A stretch of DNA of 64,000 nt, taken from assembly GCF_002980525.1 (NCBI RefSeq), contig NZ_PVBQ01000002.1, forward strand, positions 310,001-374,000, read 5' to 3'. Origin of the DNA: Sphingobacterium haloxyli. GTDB taxonomy: Bacteria; Bacteroidota; Bacteroidia; Sphingobacteriales; Sphingobacteriaceae. The notes beneath the pieces were generated by a model, which was not told the origin of the DNA, made no database searches, and saw only the letters and a program-made list of their open reading frames with translations. Below, piece by piece: positions 53,144 through 62,343 of this stretch; the stretch's first letter is position 1, and the number at the start of each line of letters is the position of its first letter. A program made the position numbers and the translations under genes.

Positions 53144-55441
53144 ATGAAACAAACTTTTTTTTCCCTGTTAACCCTATTGTGCATGGCGAGCATGCAAAAA
53201 GTTGCCGCGCAGTCAGCCGAACCAGTAGACTACGTAAGCCCCCTAGTAGGAACCCTATCCAAATTTGAGCTTTCAACAGGAAATACTTATCCCGCTATCG
53301 CCCGTCCCTGGGGTATGAACTTTTGGACTCCGCAGACCGGTAATATGGGAGATGGATGGATTTACACGTATACCGCAGACAAGATTAAAGGTTTTAAACA
53401 AACACACCAGCCCAGCCCTTGGAATAACGATTATGGACAGTTTTCGTTGATGCCTATAACGGGGAAACCGGTATTTGACCAAGATGAGCGAGCCAGTTGG
53501 TTCTCACATAAAGCGGAGATTGCAAAGCCATACTATTATAGCGTATTCCTTGCGGATCACGATGTTACGACAGAATTCAGCCCGTCACAACGGGCCGTCG
53601 TCTTCAAGTTTACGTTTCCGAAGACCGATAGTGCGTATGTTGTAATCGACGCTTTTGACAAAGGTTCTTTTATCAAACTTATACCAGAAGAAAATAAGAT
53701 TATCGGATATAATACCCGCAATAGCGGTGGAACGCCGGAAAACTTTAAGAATTACTTTATTATTGAGTTTGATCAGCCGATGGACAGCCATTTTGTGGTG
53801 AACAACGGAAGCATCAAGGCCGAAGGCTTGGATGTCACGACGGATCATGCTGGAGCAATTGTCGGGTTCAAAGGATTGAAAAAAGGACAACAGATAACAG
53901 CCCGCGTGGCATCGTCGTTTATCAGTTTTGAGCAGGCGTCACTGAATTTGAACGAGGTGCGTGGCAAGTCGTTGGAAGCAGTTGCTGATGAAGGACGCAA
54001 CCAGTGGAACGAGGTGTTGGGACGTGTGCGTATTAAAGATCAGGATATCGATCGCCTCCGCACCTTTTACTCATGTTTGTACCGTTCCACACTTTTTCCG
54101 CGGGATCTTTCGGAAATAGACGCCGCAGGAAACCGGGTGCACTATAGTCCCTATAACGGACAAGTGTTGCCTGGCGAGATGTTTACCGACACCGGGTTTT
54201 GGGATACGTTCCGCAGTCTTTTCCCGTTATTGAATTTGCTTTATCCATCCATGAACGACCGTATGCAGGAAGGGCTGGTTAACGCTTATAAAGAAAGTGG
54301 CTTTCTGCCGGAATGGGCATCGCCAGGACACCGTGCTTCTATGATTGGAAACAATTCGGCTTCTGTTGTGGCAGATGCTTTTCTTACTGGCAGGACAGGG
54401 TACGATCCGATGGTGTTATGGGAGGCTGTACAATGGGGCGCGAATAATGTACATCCGAAGAATACCTCTACGGGAAGATACGGACATGAACTTTATAATA
54501 CACTGGGATACATACCGGCAGATGCAGGTATTTCACAGAATGCGGCCCGGACATTAGAATATGCATACAACGATTGGTGCATCTATCAGTTTGGCAAGGC
54601 TTTGGGGCGGCCGGCTGAGGAGATAGATATATACGCCAAAAGAGCCCTGAACTATAAGAACCTCTATGATCCTTCAACAAAGCTTATGCGCGGAAAGAAT
54701 AAAAATGGGTCATTTATCGCGAAATTCGATCCAAGCGCGTGGTCCGAGGAGTTTACTGAAGGTAATTCATGGCACTGGAGCTTCTGTGTATTTCATGATC
54801 CACAAGGGTTGATTGACTTAATGGGAGGTAATGAAGCATTTACCGGCATGTTAGATACTGTCTTTTTGGTACCTAGTCTGGAAGGGATGACAAGCCGAGG
54901 CATGATTCACGAAATGCGGGAGATGCAGATCATGAATATGGGGCAATATGCACATGGTAACCAACCTATACAACATATGCCCTATCTTTATAATTATTCA
55001 GCCTCTCCGTGGAAAGCACAGTATTGGGTACGGGAGATTATGGATAAACTCTACTCCGCAGCTCCCGATGGCTACTGTGGAGACGAGGACAACGGGCAGA
55101 CGTCTGCCTGGTATGTATTTTCATCAATGGGTTTTTATCCCGTCGCGCCGGGATCGGGAGAATATGTGTTGGGATCGCCTCAATTTGAGGAAATGAGGCT
55201 GCAATTGGAAAATGGAAAAACGGTCGTTATCTCAGCGGAAAACCAGTCAAAAGAAAACGTATACGTCGATCAATTGCGTGTAAATGGAAAAAAATATACA
55301 GCTAATTTTTTGCGCATAGCAGATTTGTATAAAGGGGCTAAGTTGAAGTTCAGCATGTCTGCGCAACCCAATCTATCCCGGGGTATAGCAACAGAAGATA
55401 AACCGTATTCTTTTACGGACGAATTAAGGGACAAAAAGTAA
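53144..55441 (+). CDS. GH92 exo-alpha-mannosidase
   Basis: 765 residues. Signal peptide (~1-22), then the GH92 pattern: 'FKQTHQPSPWNNDYGQFSLMP', 'EGNSWHWSFCVFHDPQGLIDLMGG' (E539, position of the catalytic acid), 'GMIHEM' (H589-E590), 'YLYNYSASPWKAQYWVRE' and 'CGDEDNGQTSAWYVFSSMGFYPV' (D647, D649, the base pair). GH92 enzymes are calcium-dependent and remove mannose from side chains. The combination W93, H589 and E590 matches residues linked to alpha-1,2 specificity in Bacteroides BT3990, as I recall it. The usual 'GNEP' reads 'GNQP' (Q607). Confidence 0.92.
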   Translation: MKQTFFSLLTLLCMASMQKVAAQSAEPVDYVSPLVGTLSKFELSTGNTYPAIARPWGMNFWTPQTGNMGDGWIYTYTADKIKGFKQTHQPSPWNNDYGQFSLMPITGKPVFDQDERASWFSHKAEIAKPYYYSVFLADHDVTTEFSPSQRAVVFKFTFPKTDSAYVVIDAFDKGSFIKLIPEENKIIGYNTRNSGGTPENFKNYFIIEFDQPMDSHFVVNNGSIKAEGLDVTTDHAGAIVGFKGLKKGQQITARVASSFISFEQASLNLNEVRGKSLEAVADEGRNQWNEVLGRVRIKDQDIDRLRTFYSCLYRSTLFPRDLSEIDAAGNRVHYSPYNGQVLPGEMFTDTGFWDTFRSLFPLLNLLYPSMNDRMQEGLVNAYKESGFLPEWASPGHRASMIGNNSASVVADAFLTGRTGYDPMVLWEAVQWGANNVHPKNTSTGRYGHELYNTLGYIPADAGISQNAARTLEYAYNDWCIYQFGKALGRPAEEIDIYAKRALNYKNLYDPSTKLMRGKNKNGSFIAKFDPSAWSEEFTEGNSWHWSFCVFHDPQGLIDLMGGNEAFTGMLDTVFLVPSLEGMTSRGMIHEMREMQIMNMGQYAHGNQPIQHMPYLYNYSASPWKAQYWVREIMDKLYSAAPDGYCGDEDNGQTSAWYVFSSMGFYPVAPGSGEYVLGSPQFEEMRLQLENGKTVVISAENQSKENVYVDQLRVNGKKYTANFLRIADLYKGAKLKFSMSAQPNLSRGIATEDKPYSFTDELRDKK

Positions 55442-55465
55442 AATTGTAAACTATAAGAGAACAAT

Positions 55466-57943
55466 ATGTTGAACGTTCAAAATTTTATAAATAATGGGAA
55501 ACACGTTGGCATGGGGTTAGTTATCTTTGTTTTGTCCTTATTAACAACCCATGGACAGGTTAACCATGCTCGGAAGGCTCCTGCTTATCCGTTGATAACA
55601 CATAATCCAAATTTCAGTATTTGGTCTACAAGTGATGTGTTGACGGATAAGGCGACAGAACATTGGACTGGCGCTACACATGGTTTGACCGGGTATTTGG
55701 AGGTGGATGGTACGCTATATCGCTTTATGGGTAAGGAGGCGCCACGTTACAAAACCATTATCCCTGAAACCATCGAGAATCGGAAGCCTCTCGTGAAGTA
55801 TATGGAGACACAAGCGGAAGGGTGGAATGTTTCGGACTTTAATGATACGGATTGGCGAGAAGGCGTGTTGCCCATATCGGATAATAAAGCCATATCAGGT
55901 ACTTTTTGGGAATCAGATGCTATCTGGGTAAGACGGGAGTTCTCTCTGGATAAGATCGATGAAAACGAACCGCTCTTCCTGAAATTACATCATGATGATA
56001 ACGTGGAAGTGTATCTAAATGGAACCCTTGTATTCAAACGAGAAGGTTGGAACCATGGTTTCGAATACTTTGATATATCGTCTAAAGCGAAAGGGATTCT
56101 ACGAAAAGGAAAAAATGTGCTCGCGATCCAGCTGAAAAATACGGCAGGTGGCCGTTTTTTAGATTTTGATCTGGTAAATAGTATAGCATCCGATAAGAGC
56201 GACATAGCTGTTGCGAAGCAAACATCGATAGAAATCGATCCTACCCAAACGACTTATACGTTTGCTACCGGTACGGTGGGATTGAAGGTTATCTTCACTT
56301 CGCCCCTTTTAATGGATAATCTTGATCTCCTTGCACGGCCTGTTTCCTATATCTCCTATGAGGTGGTGGCTACCGATGGGAAGCAGCACGACGTTACCAT
56401 ACATCAGGAAGTTTCTTCCGATATAGCGGTGTATATGCCAGACCAACAAGAGGTGGAAGCATCGGCCTATCAAGACGGAGAATTATCTGTTCTAAAAACA
56501 GGTACGGTGGAGCAACCGATATTGCAAAAGGCTGCCGATGATATGCGCATCGATTGGGGATATTTGTATGTCGTCGCACCCTCGGGTAACGGTGTCAGAC
56601 AATATATATCAGGGGCCGCCGACGACAAGAAAGAGCGTTCCTATCGGGGCAAATCGCTGTCTCTGCATACCGAAATTTCCTTAGGTTCTGTAGGAGGTGC
56701 TCCGGTGCAGCGTTTTCTAACCATCGGGTACGATGAAGTATATGCTATTCAGTATTTTAACGAAGATTTACGCCCTTGGTGGAACAGAAATGCTGACCGC
56801 TCTTTCGAGACGGAGTTACACGCTGCAGTGAGAGACTATGGAAGATTAATGCAAGAGTGTACGGATTTTGATAAAACATTGCGGCGTCAGGCAGAACAGG
56901 CAGGCGGAGAAAAATATGCACATCTTTGCGTTCTGGCCTACCGACAGAGTATCGCCGCGCATACCTTGGTCGAGAGTCCGAAAAAGGAAGTCTTGTGGCT
57001 TTCCAAAGAGAATAACAGTGGTGGGTTTATTAATACGGTGGATGTCACCTATCCGTCGTCGCCATTATACTTAATATATAACCCCGTCTTGTTACAGGGG
57101 ATGCTAAATGGTATTTTCTATTTCAGTGAAAGTGGAAAGTACCCACATCCTTGGGCAGCGCATGATTTGGGGACTTATCCTTTAGCTAACGGGCAGCGTT
57201 ATGGAGAGCCAATGCCAGTGGAAGAGTCGGGAAATATGCTGATTATGACGGCTGCTATAGTCCACGCCCAGGGGAATGCAGCGTATGCAGAAGAACATTG
57301 GACGGTTTTGACAAAATGGGTAGATTATTTGGTAAAAGAGGGATTAGATCCGAAGACGCAGCTCTGTACCGACGATTTTGCGGGTCATCTTGCACGTAAC
57401 GCTAACCTTTCTATCAAAGCCATCATGGGCATAGCCAGTTATGCGAGGCTAGCTGATATGTTGGACTTGAAGGATGTCGCCTTAAAATATCAAAGAATTG
57501 CAGAAGAGATGGTACCCAAATGGATGGCGTTGGCGGATGCGGGAGATCACTACGCGTTAACATTTGATGACCCGAACACTTGGAGTCAAAAATACAACCT
57601 AATTTGGGACAAGGTTTTGGATTTTGGCTTATTCCCGAAAGAGGTGATAGAAAAAGAGCTTACTTATTATATTCCACGCATGAATCGTTATGGCTTGCCA
57701 TTGGATAGCCGGAAAAATTATACCAAAAATGATTGGATATTGTGGACGGCGACCTTGGCAGACGACCAGCCGACCTTTGAGAAATTCATAGAACCCGTGT
57801 TTCGGCATGCTTTAGAAACACCATCACGTGTGCCGTTGAACGATTTTTATGACACGACCAATGGTATTCGGGAGAATTTCAAGGCGCGAAGTGTCGTAGG
57901 AGGTTTTTATATCAAGTTGCTGGCTGAAAAATGGGGCAGATAA
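55466..57943 (+). CDS. GtaA-like secreted protein (DUF4965/DUF5127/DUF1793 type)
   Basis: 825 residues. N-terminal signal or anchor (~14-33), then 'APAYPLITHNPNFSIWSTSDVLTDKATEHWTG' (DUF4964), a galactose-binding-like beta-sandwich (~110-240; 'DFNDTDWREGVLPIS', 'LHHDDNVEVYLNG'), a central beta domain, and a helical toroid ('CVLAYRQSIAAHTLVESP', 'STDVTYPSSPLYLIYNP'-type segment, 'PHPWAAHDLGTYPLANGQ'). Relatives are called glutaminase A after a fungal member, but in Bacteroidota they sit in glycan loci and their substrates are mostly unknown. The acid-rich 'HDLGTYP' and 'CTDDFAGH' segments would suit a glycosidase. Confidence 0.8.
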   Translation: MLNVQNFINNGKHVGMGLVIFVLSLLTTHGQVNHARKAPAYPLITHNPNFSIWSTSDVLTDKATEHWTGATHGLTGYLEVDGTLYRFMGKEAPRYKTIIPETIENRKPLVKYMETQAEGWNVSDFNDTDWREGVLPISDNKAISGTFWESDAIWVRREFSLDKIDENEPLFLKLHHDDNVEVYLNGTLVFKREGWNHGFEYFDISSKAKGILRKGKNVLAIQLKNTAGGRFLDFDLVNSIASDKSDIAVAKQTSIEIDPTQTTYTFATGTVGLKVIFTSPLLMDNLDLLARPVSYISYEVVATDGKQHDVTIHQEVSSDIAVYMPDQQEVEASAYQDGELSVLKTGTVEQPILQKAADDMRIDWGYLYVVAPSGNGVRQYISGAADDKKERSYRGKSLSLHTEISLGSVGGAPVQRFLTIGYDEVYAIQYFNEDLRPWWNRNADRSFETELHAAVRDYGRLMQECTDFDKTLRRQAEQAGGEKYAHLCVLAYRQSIAAHTLVESPKKEVLWLSKENNSGGFINTVDVTYPSSPLYLIYNPVLLQGMLNGIFYFSESGKYPHPWAAHDLGTYPLANGQRYGEPMPVEESGNMLIMTAAIVHAQGNAAYAEEHWTVLTKWVDYLVKEGLDPKTQLCTDDFAGHLARNANLSIKAIMGIASYARLADMLDLKDVALKYQRIAEEMVPKWMALADAGDHYALTFDDPNTWSQKYNLIWDKVLDFGLFPKEVIEKELTYYIPRMNRYGLPLDSRKNYTKNDWILWTATLADDQPTFEKFIEPVFRHALETPSRVPLNDFYDTTNGIRENFKARSVVGGFYIKLLAEKWGR

Positions 57944-58050
57944 TGGACATTGAGACGATTTGACGCTCTTTTGAACAGAAAGGTCAAGGTTTTGTTTGCT
58001 TTATATTGCATTTTTGGAATATAGACCGGGAAATCAAAATAGAAACAATA

Positions 58051-59895
58051 ATGAAGAGACTTTTTGCATTTGCATGCTTAGTTACAACCAGTTGGTTCGC
58101 TGTACAAGCGCAAGATTGGAAACCAGCAGGAGACAAAATTTTAACCACTTGGGGGGAACAGCTGGATCCAAAGAATCCACACCCCGAATACCCAAGACCG
58201 CAATTGGAACGAAAGGACAATTGGAAAAGTTTAAATGGGTTATGGAAGTATACCGTTGTAGATAAATCCGTTTCCGAAAAGCCGACATCCTGGGAAGGCG
58301 ATATATTAGTCCCTTTTGCAATCGAATCCGCCTTATCCGGTGTGGGGAAAGAAGTTGGGAAAGAGAACGCCTTGTGGTATAGCAGGACGATATCGGTACC
58401 TAAAACACTTCGTAAAGGACGCACCCTACTGCATTTTGGCGCGGTAGACTGGCAATGCGACGTCTATGTGAACGGGCAACATATCGGCCAACACGAGGGT
58501 GGTTTCGATCCATTCTCTTTTGATATTACAGCGGTGTTGAAAAAAGGTGCAGATCAAGAAATTGTCGTACGCGTTTGGGATCCGACAAGTGATGGACCCC
58601 AACCGCGTGGCAAGCAGATTAATAATCCCCATGGAATCTGGTATACGCCAGTAACAGGGATATGGCAGACGGTTTGGTTGGAATCTGTGCCGGAAACTTA
58701 TATTCTTGCAACAAGGCAAACCCCTGATGTAGATGCGTCTACCCTGACTGTGTCTGCAAACGTTGACGGAGCACAAGCAGGCGACCAATTAGTTTTAGAA
58801 GCTTACGATGGCACACAAAAGATTGCAGATGCTTCTGTTGCTATAGGTTCGGAAGCTAAATTGAAGGTGTCGAATCCCACACTGTGGAGTCCAGATAATC
58901 CAAAATTATACGACCTAGTTGTCAAAATTGTGCGCAAAGGAAAAGTGGTCGATGAAGCCAAGAGTTATTTTGCGATGCGCAAAATAAGCATGGAAAAAGG
59001 CAGCGATGGTATTCAGCGCATGTATTTGAATGACGAATTTGTATTCCATTATGGTCCACTGGACCAGGGCTGGTGGCCAGACGGTCTACACACAGCGCCT
59101 AGTGATGAGGCATTGAAATTTGATGTAATCAAAACGAAGGAAATGGGTTTTAACATGATCCGTAAGCACATCAAAGTAGAGCCTGCGCGTTGGTATCGTC
59201 ACTGTGACAGCGTTGGCATTTTGGTCTGGCAAGATATGCCGAGTGGTGATCTTGGCGGAAATATCTGGGACATGCAGCCCGGTAAAATCTCCAATGGTGT
59301 TCATGATAAGGATCGTACTCCTGAATCTGAGGCAATCTATAGAAAGGAGTGGAAAGAAATTATGGACGCACTGCACAATTTTCCGAGTATTGTCGTGTGG
59401 GTTCCTTTCAATGAAGCATGGGGCCAGTTTAAAACAAAAGAAATTACGGAATGGACAATGGACTATGACCCATCGCGGTTAGTGAACAGTGCCAGTGGAG
59501 GTAATTTCGCCTTTATCGGACATATATTGGATATCCATAACTACCCCGGTGCGGCTATGCCTGATCCGAATCTTTTTGGTGACAAATTTGTATTGGCTTT
59601 GGGCGAATTTGGGGGCTTAGGGTTACCGGTGGAAGGTCATACATGGCAAGAGAAAGATAATTGGGGTTACCAATCTTTCAAGAGTAAAGAAGAACTTAAG
59701 GAACGTTATCAAGAACTGGTAAACGATTTAGATGCCCTGATCAAGCGAGGTTTATCAGCAGGTGTTTACACGCAGACAACGGACGTTGAGGTGGAAACTA
59801 ATGGCTTGATGACCTATGATCGGAAAGTGATTAAAATTCCGGAAGCGGAGCTTAAAAAGATGCATGAAGTGCTATACCAGCATGTTGTTCGGTAG
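58051..59895 (+). CDS. GH2-family glycoside hydrolase, short form
   Basis: 614 residues from the ATG at 58051. Signal peptide (~1-21, ending VQAQ), GH2 sugar-binding jelly roll (~40-215; 'PQLERKDNWKSLNGLWKY', 'LHFGAVDWQCDVYVNGQHIGQHEGGFDPFSFDIT'), Ig-like domain, TIM barrel (~320-610) with acid/base E455 in 'WVPFNEAWGQF' and nucleophile E519 in 'LGEFGG'. Known GH2 activities include beta-galactosidase, beta-mannosidase and beta-glucuronidase; the exact one cannot be read from the sequence. Lack of further C-terminal domains makes it shorter than LacZ. The in-frame extension to 58006 adds 15 residues before the signal and is rejected. Confidence 0.9.
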   Translation: MKRLFAFACLVTTSWFAVQAQDWKPAGDKILTTWGEQLDPKNPHPEYPRPQLERKDNWKSLNGLWKYTVVDKSVSEKPTSWEGDILVPFAIESALSGVGKEVGKENALWYSRTISVPKTLRKGRTLLHFGAVDWQCDVYVNGQHIGQHEGGFDPFSFDITAVLKKGADQEIVVRVWDPTSDGPQPRGKQINNPHGIWYTPVTGIWQTVWLESVPETYILATRQTPDVDASTLTVSANVDGAQAGDQLVLEAYDGTQKIADASVAIGSEAKLKVSNPTLWSPDNPKLYDLVVKIVRKGKVVDEAKSYFAMRKISMEKGSDGIQRMYLNDEFVFHYGPLDQGWWPDGLHTAPSDEALKFDVIKTKEMGFNMIRKHIKVEPARWYRHCDSVGILVWQDMPSGDLGGNIWDMQPGKISNGVHDKDRTPESEAIYRKEWKEIMDALHNFPSIVVWVPFNEAWGQFKTKEITEWTMDYDPSRLVNSASGGNFAFIGHILDIHNYPGAAMPDPNLFGDKFVLALGEFGGLGLPVEGHTWQEKDNWGYQSFKSKEELKERYQELVNDLDALIKRGLSAGVYTQTTDVEVETNGLMTYDRKVIKIPEAELKKMHEVLYQHVVR

Positions 59896-59905
59896 GTAGG
59901 GTATT

Positions 59906-59938
59906 TTCCTGACTTTCTATATCCTAGCGAGTCAGGAA
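59906..59938. repeat. Inverted repeat between GH2 and sulfatase genes
   Basis: TTCCTGACT (59906-59914) and AGTCAGGAA (59930-59938) with a 15-base loop, 11 bases after the GH2 stop. No T run follows on the plus strand; it may be a processing or attenuating hairpin. Confidence 0.45.
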
Positions 59939-60056
59939 CAGCTCCATATTATTTTGGCAGCCACAATTGAGGGCCGTAAGTAATCCGCCGGTTGGCCGAG
60001 GTATCCGGTACGATTGAAAAAAATAGGAAAGAACAGGAAAAGGTAATTAAAGCGGG

Positions 60057-61541
60057 GTGAACAGGAAAGTTTATTTTTTAATAGCGGCATCGATGGTGTT
60101 GTCACTTCTTCTCGGGGCACAAGAGAAGAAGCCTAATATCCTGTTCATTCTTGTCGATGACTTGCGCCCGGCTATAGGGGCGTACGGAGATTCTGTAGCA
60201 ATTACTCCGAACATGGACAAACTGGCAGCACAAGGCTTCCGGTTTGAGCAAGCGTATTCCAACCAAGCGGTTTGTGCGCCATCACGGTTTAACCTCTTAT
60301 TGGGTAGCAGGTCTACCTCGTCTGGGATTTACGGTTTCGGACAAAATTTCCGAGACTATTATCCAGATGCCGTGACATTGCCGCAATATTTCAAGCAGCA
60401 CGGCTACCACACCGAATCCATGGGTAAGGTGTTTCATATTGGTCATGGTACATACGCAGATGAACAGTCTTGGAGTGTACCACACCACAAGGAGCTGGTC
60501 ATCGAGTACGTTGATTCAGCTAGCAAAGCGTTGGGGTTCACACGCGAAGAAGCACTCTTTTCGAATCAGGAAGCGCGAGGATTGCCCCGTGGGTTCGCTT
60601 GGGAGTCACCTGACGTTGCCGACGACGCCTATGCAGATGGTCGTGTCGCGCAGCGGGCGGTTGATCGCCTCCGGGAATTGAAATCTCAACCAAACCAGCC
60701 GTTTTTCTTGGCCGTAGGTTTCGCCCGGCCGCACCTACCGTTTTCTGTGCCTGAGAAATACTGGGCGCTGTATGAAGAATCGAAATTACCATTACCTAGG
60801 CATAGCGTCCGACCGGAAGGAACGCCCTCATATGCAGTGAAATACGGCGTAGAGATCGATCAGTATGTCCCCATTCCGGAAAGAGTTACGGAAGCAGCCT
60901 TCCCGGACAGCCTTACCCGTAAGTTGATACACGGCTATTACGCCGGCGTCAGTTATGTAGACACTCAGGTAGGCAAGGTGCTGGATGAGCTTAGTGCGCT
61001 TGGCCTCGATGAAAATACGATCGTCGTACTCTGGGGCGATCATGGCTATATGCTCGGTGATATGGGCATGTGGACGAAGCACGTCAATTACGAGTTGGCG
61101 AACCATATACCATTGATTATCGCTGCACCGAGCATGGTACAGCCCGGTACGCATACCGCGCAGCTGACCGAGACGGTCGATATCTACCCCACGTTGGTGG
61201 AACTTGCTGGATTGCCGGCTCCGAAGGTGCCGCAGCCGTTGGACGGTTTGAGCATGGTACCCGTACTCAAGGATCCCGAAGCTCGTGTCCGGGATCATGC
61301 CTATCATAGTTTTCCCAGAGGAGGACGATTGGGACGGGCTATCCGTACCGACCGCTATCGGATGGTGGAATGGAAGAAAATCGGGCAAACCACCGGAACG
61401 GTGGAATATGAGTTATACGATTATCAGCATGGACTGCGCGAAGTCGAAAATATCGCTAAAGAAAGGCAGGATGTGCTTAAGGCGCTTCAGGCCATTCTGG
61501 CGCGACACCCGGCACCGATGCGAGAGCGTGGTGCCCCATAG
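60057..61541 (+). CDS. Sulfatase of the S1 family (iduronate-2-sulfatase-like)
   Basis: 494 residues, apparently from a GTG start at 60057 that gives a good signal peptide (~1-21, ending LGAQ). 'FILVDDLRPAIGAYG' (D34, D35, metal) and 'QAVCAPSRFNLLLGSRSTSSG' (C73 in the CxPSR motif, to be converted to formylglycine) define a type I sulfatase; 'MGKVFHIGH', 'ARPHLPFSVPEKYW' and 'WGDHGYMLGDMGMWTKH' are close to the iduronate-2-sulfatase group. Target sugar is unknown. A formylglycine-generating enzyme is not in the window. It converges on the two-component genes with 17 bases between stops. Confidence 0.9.
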   Translation: MNRKVYFLIAASMVLSLLLGAQEKKPNILFILVDDLRPAIGAYGDSVAITPNMDKLAAQGFRFEQAYSNQAVCAPSRFNLLLGSRSTSSGIYGFGQNFRDYYPDAVTLPQYFKQHGYHTESMGKVFHIGHGTYADEQSWSVPHHKELVIEYVDSASKALGFTREEALFSNQEARGLPRGFAWESPDVADDAYADGRVAQRAVDRLRELKSQPNQPFFLAVGFARPHLPFSVPEKYWALYEESKLPLPRHSVRPEGTPSYAVKYGVEIDQYVPIPERVTEAAFPDSLTRKLIHGYYAGVSYVDTQVGKVLDELSALGLDENTIVVLWGDHGYMLGDMGMWTKHVNYELANHIPLIIAAPSMVQPGTHTAQLTETVDIYPTLVELAGLPAPKVPQPLDGLSMVPVLKDPEARVRDHAYHSFPRGGRLGRAIRTDRYRMVEWKKIGQTTGTVEYELYDYQHGLREVENIAKERQDVLKALQAILARHPAPMRERGAP

Positions 61542-61558
61542 CCCTTTTGCCCCTCCCG

Positions 61559-62338
61559 TTATTTATGCTTTGCCGCGTAGTCTTTTGGGCTTATCCCGAA
61601 TTGTTTTTGGAAATTTCGGGAAAAATGCGAGGCGGTGCTGAAACCAAGTAGGTTAGCAATCTCATAAACCTTATGTTCGCCGTCTATTAGTAATTGAGTG
61701 GCTTTATTTAATCGCGTTAGGTTTATAAGCTCATTCGGAGATAAATCGGATAATACCTTTATTTTCCGATAGAGCGTCGGTCTGCTCATATGCAATCGAT
61801 CAGCCAGCATATCTACACAGAGCGCAGGATCGGCCATGTTTTCTAAAATCAGTTTATTGAGTTTTTTTAAGAAGACTTGGTCGGATTTGTTGTGTCCGCT
61901 GATATCCAAGGGGCTACTAGGGGTTCGTTGGAAATGATCTTTTACATGCTTTCTATTACGTAGTAGACTTGCTATTTGGGCCTCTAGAAAGTTGGGCGAA
62001 AAGGGTTTCTCAATATAGGCATCCGCTCCATATTCCAACCCTTCTATTTTTGATTGCAGACTATTCTTCGCCGTCAACATAATAAAAGGTATATGGCTGT
62101 ACTTCTCATCGTCTTTCAGTTTAGTACAGAATTCATAGCCGTTTAACTGCGGCATCATAATGTCGCTGACGATCAGGTCCACGTCATGTGCATACACGTA
62201 TTCCAAAGCCTCTTGTCCATTAAGCGCTTTGACGACCTCATACTTCTCCTCTAAGTCATCCGCTATAAAATCCAAGATGTCCACGTGGTCATCAGCTAAC
62301 AAAATAACGGACTTTTCTATTCCCAAATCGATATGCAT
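61559..62338 (-). CDS. Response regulator with AraC-type DNA-binding domain (split hybrid system)
   Basis: 259 residues: receiver domain (~10-125; phospho-acceptor D59 in 'DLIVSDIMMP', 'EKPFSP' lysine) and AraC helix-turn-helix pair (~150-255; 'LHMSRPTLYRKIKVLSDLSPNELI', 'IANLLGFSTASHFSRNFQKQFGISPKDY'). This is exactly the C-terminal part of a Bacteroidota hybrid two-component regulator, but here as a separate gene that starts five bases after the stop of the kinase gene. It very likely switches on the mannan locus in answer to a glycan sensed by the kinase. Confidence 0.9.
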   Translation of the reverse strand: MHIDLGIEKSVILLADDHVDILDFIADDLEEKYEVVKALNGQEALEYVYAHDVDLIVSDIMMPQLNGYEFCTKLKDDEKYSHIPFIMLTAKNSLQSKIEGLEYGADAYIEKPFSPNFLEAQIASLLRNRKHVKDHFQRTPSSPLDISGHNKSDQVFLKKLNKLILENMADPALCVDMLADRLHMSRPTLYRKIKVLSDLSPNELINLTRLNKATQLLIDGEHKVYEIANLLGFSTASHFSRNFQKQFGISPKDYAAKHK

Positions 62339-62343
62339 AGCAT

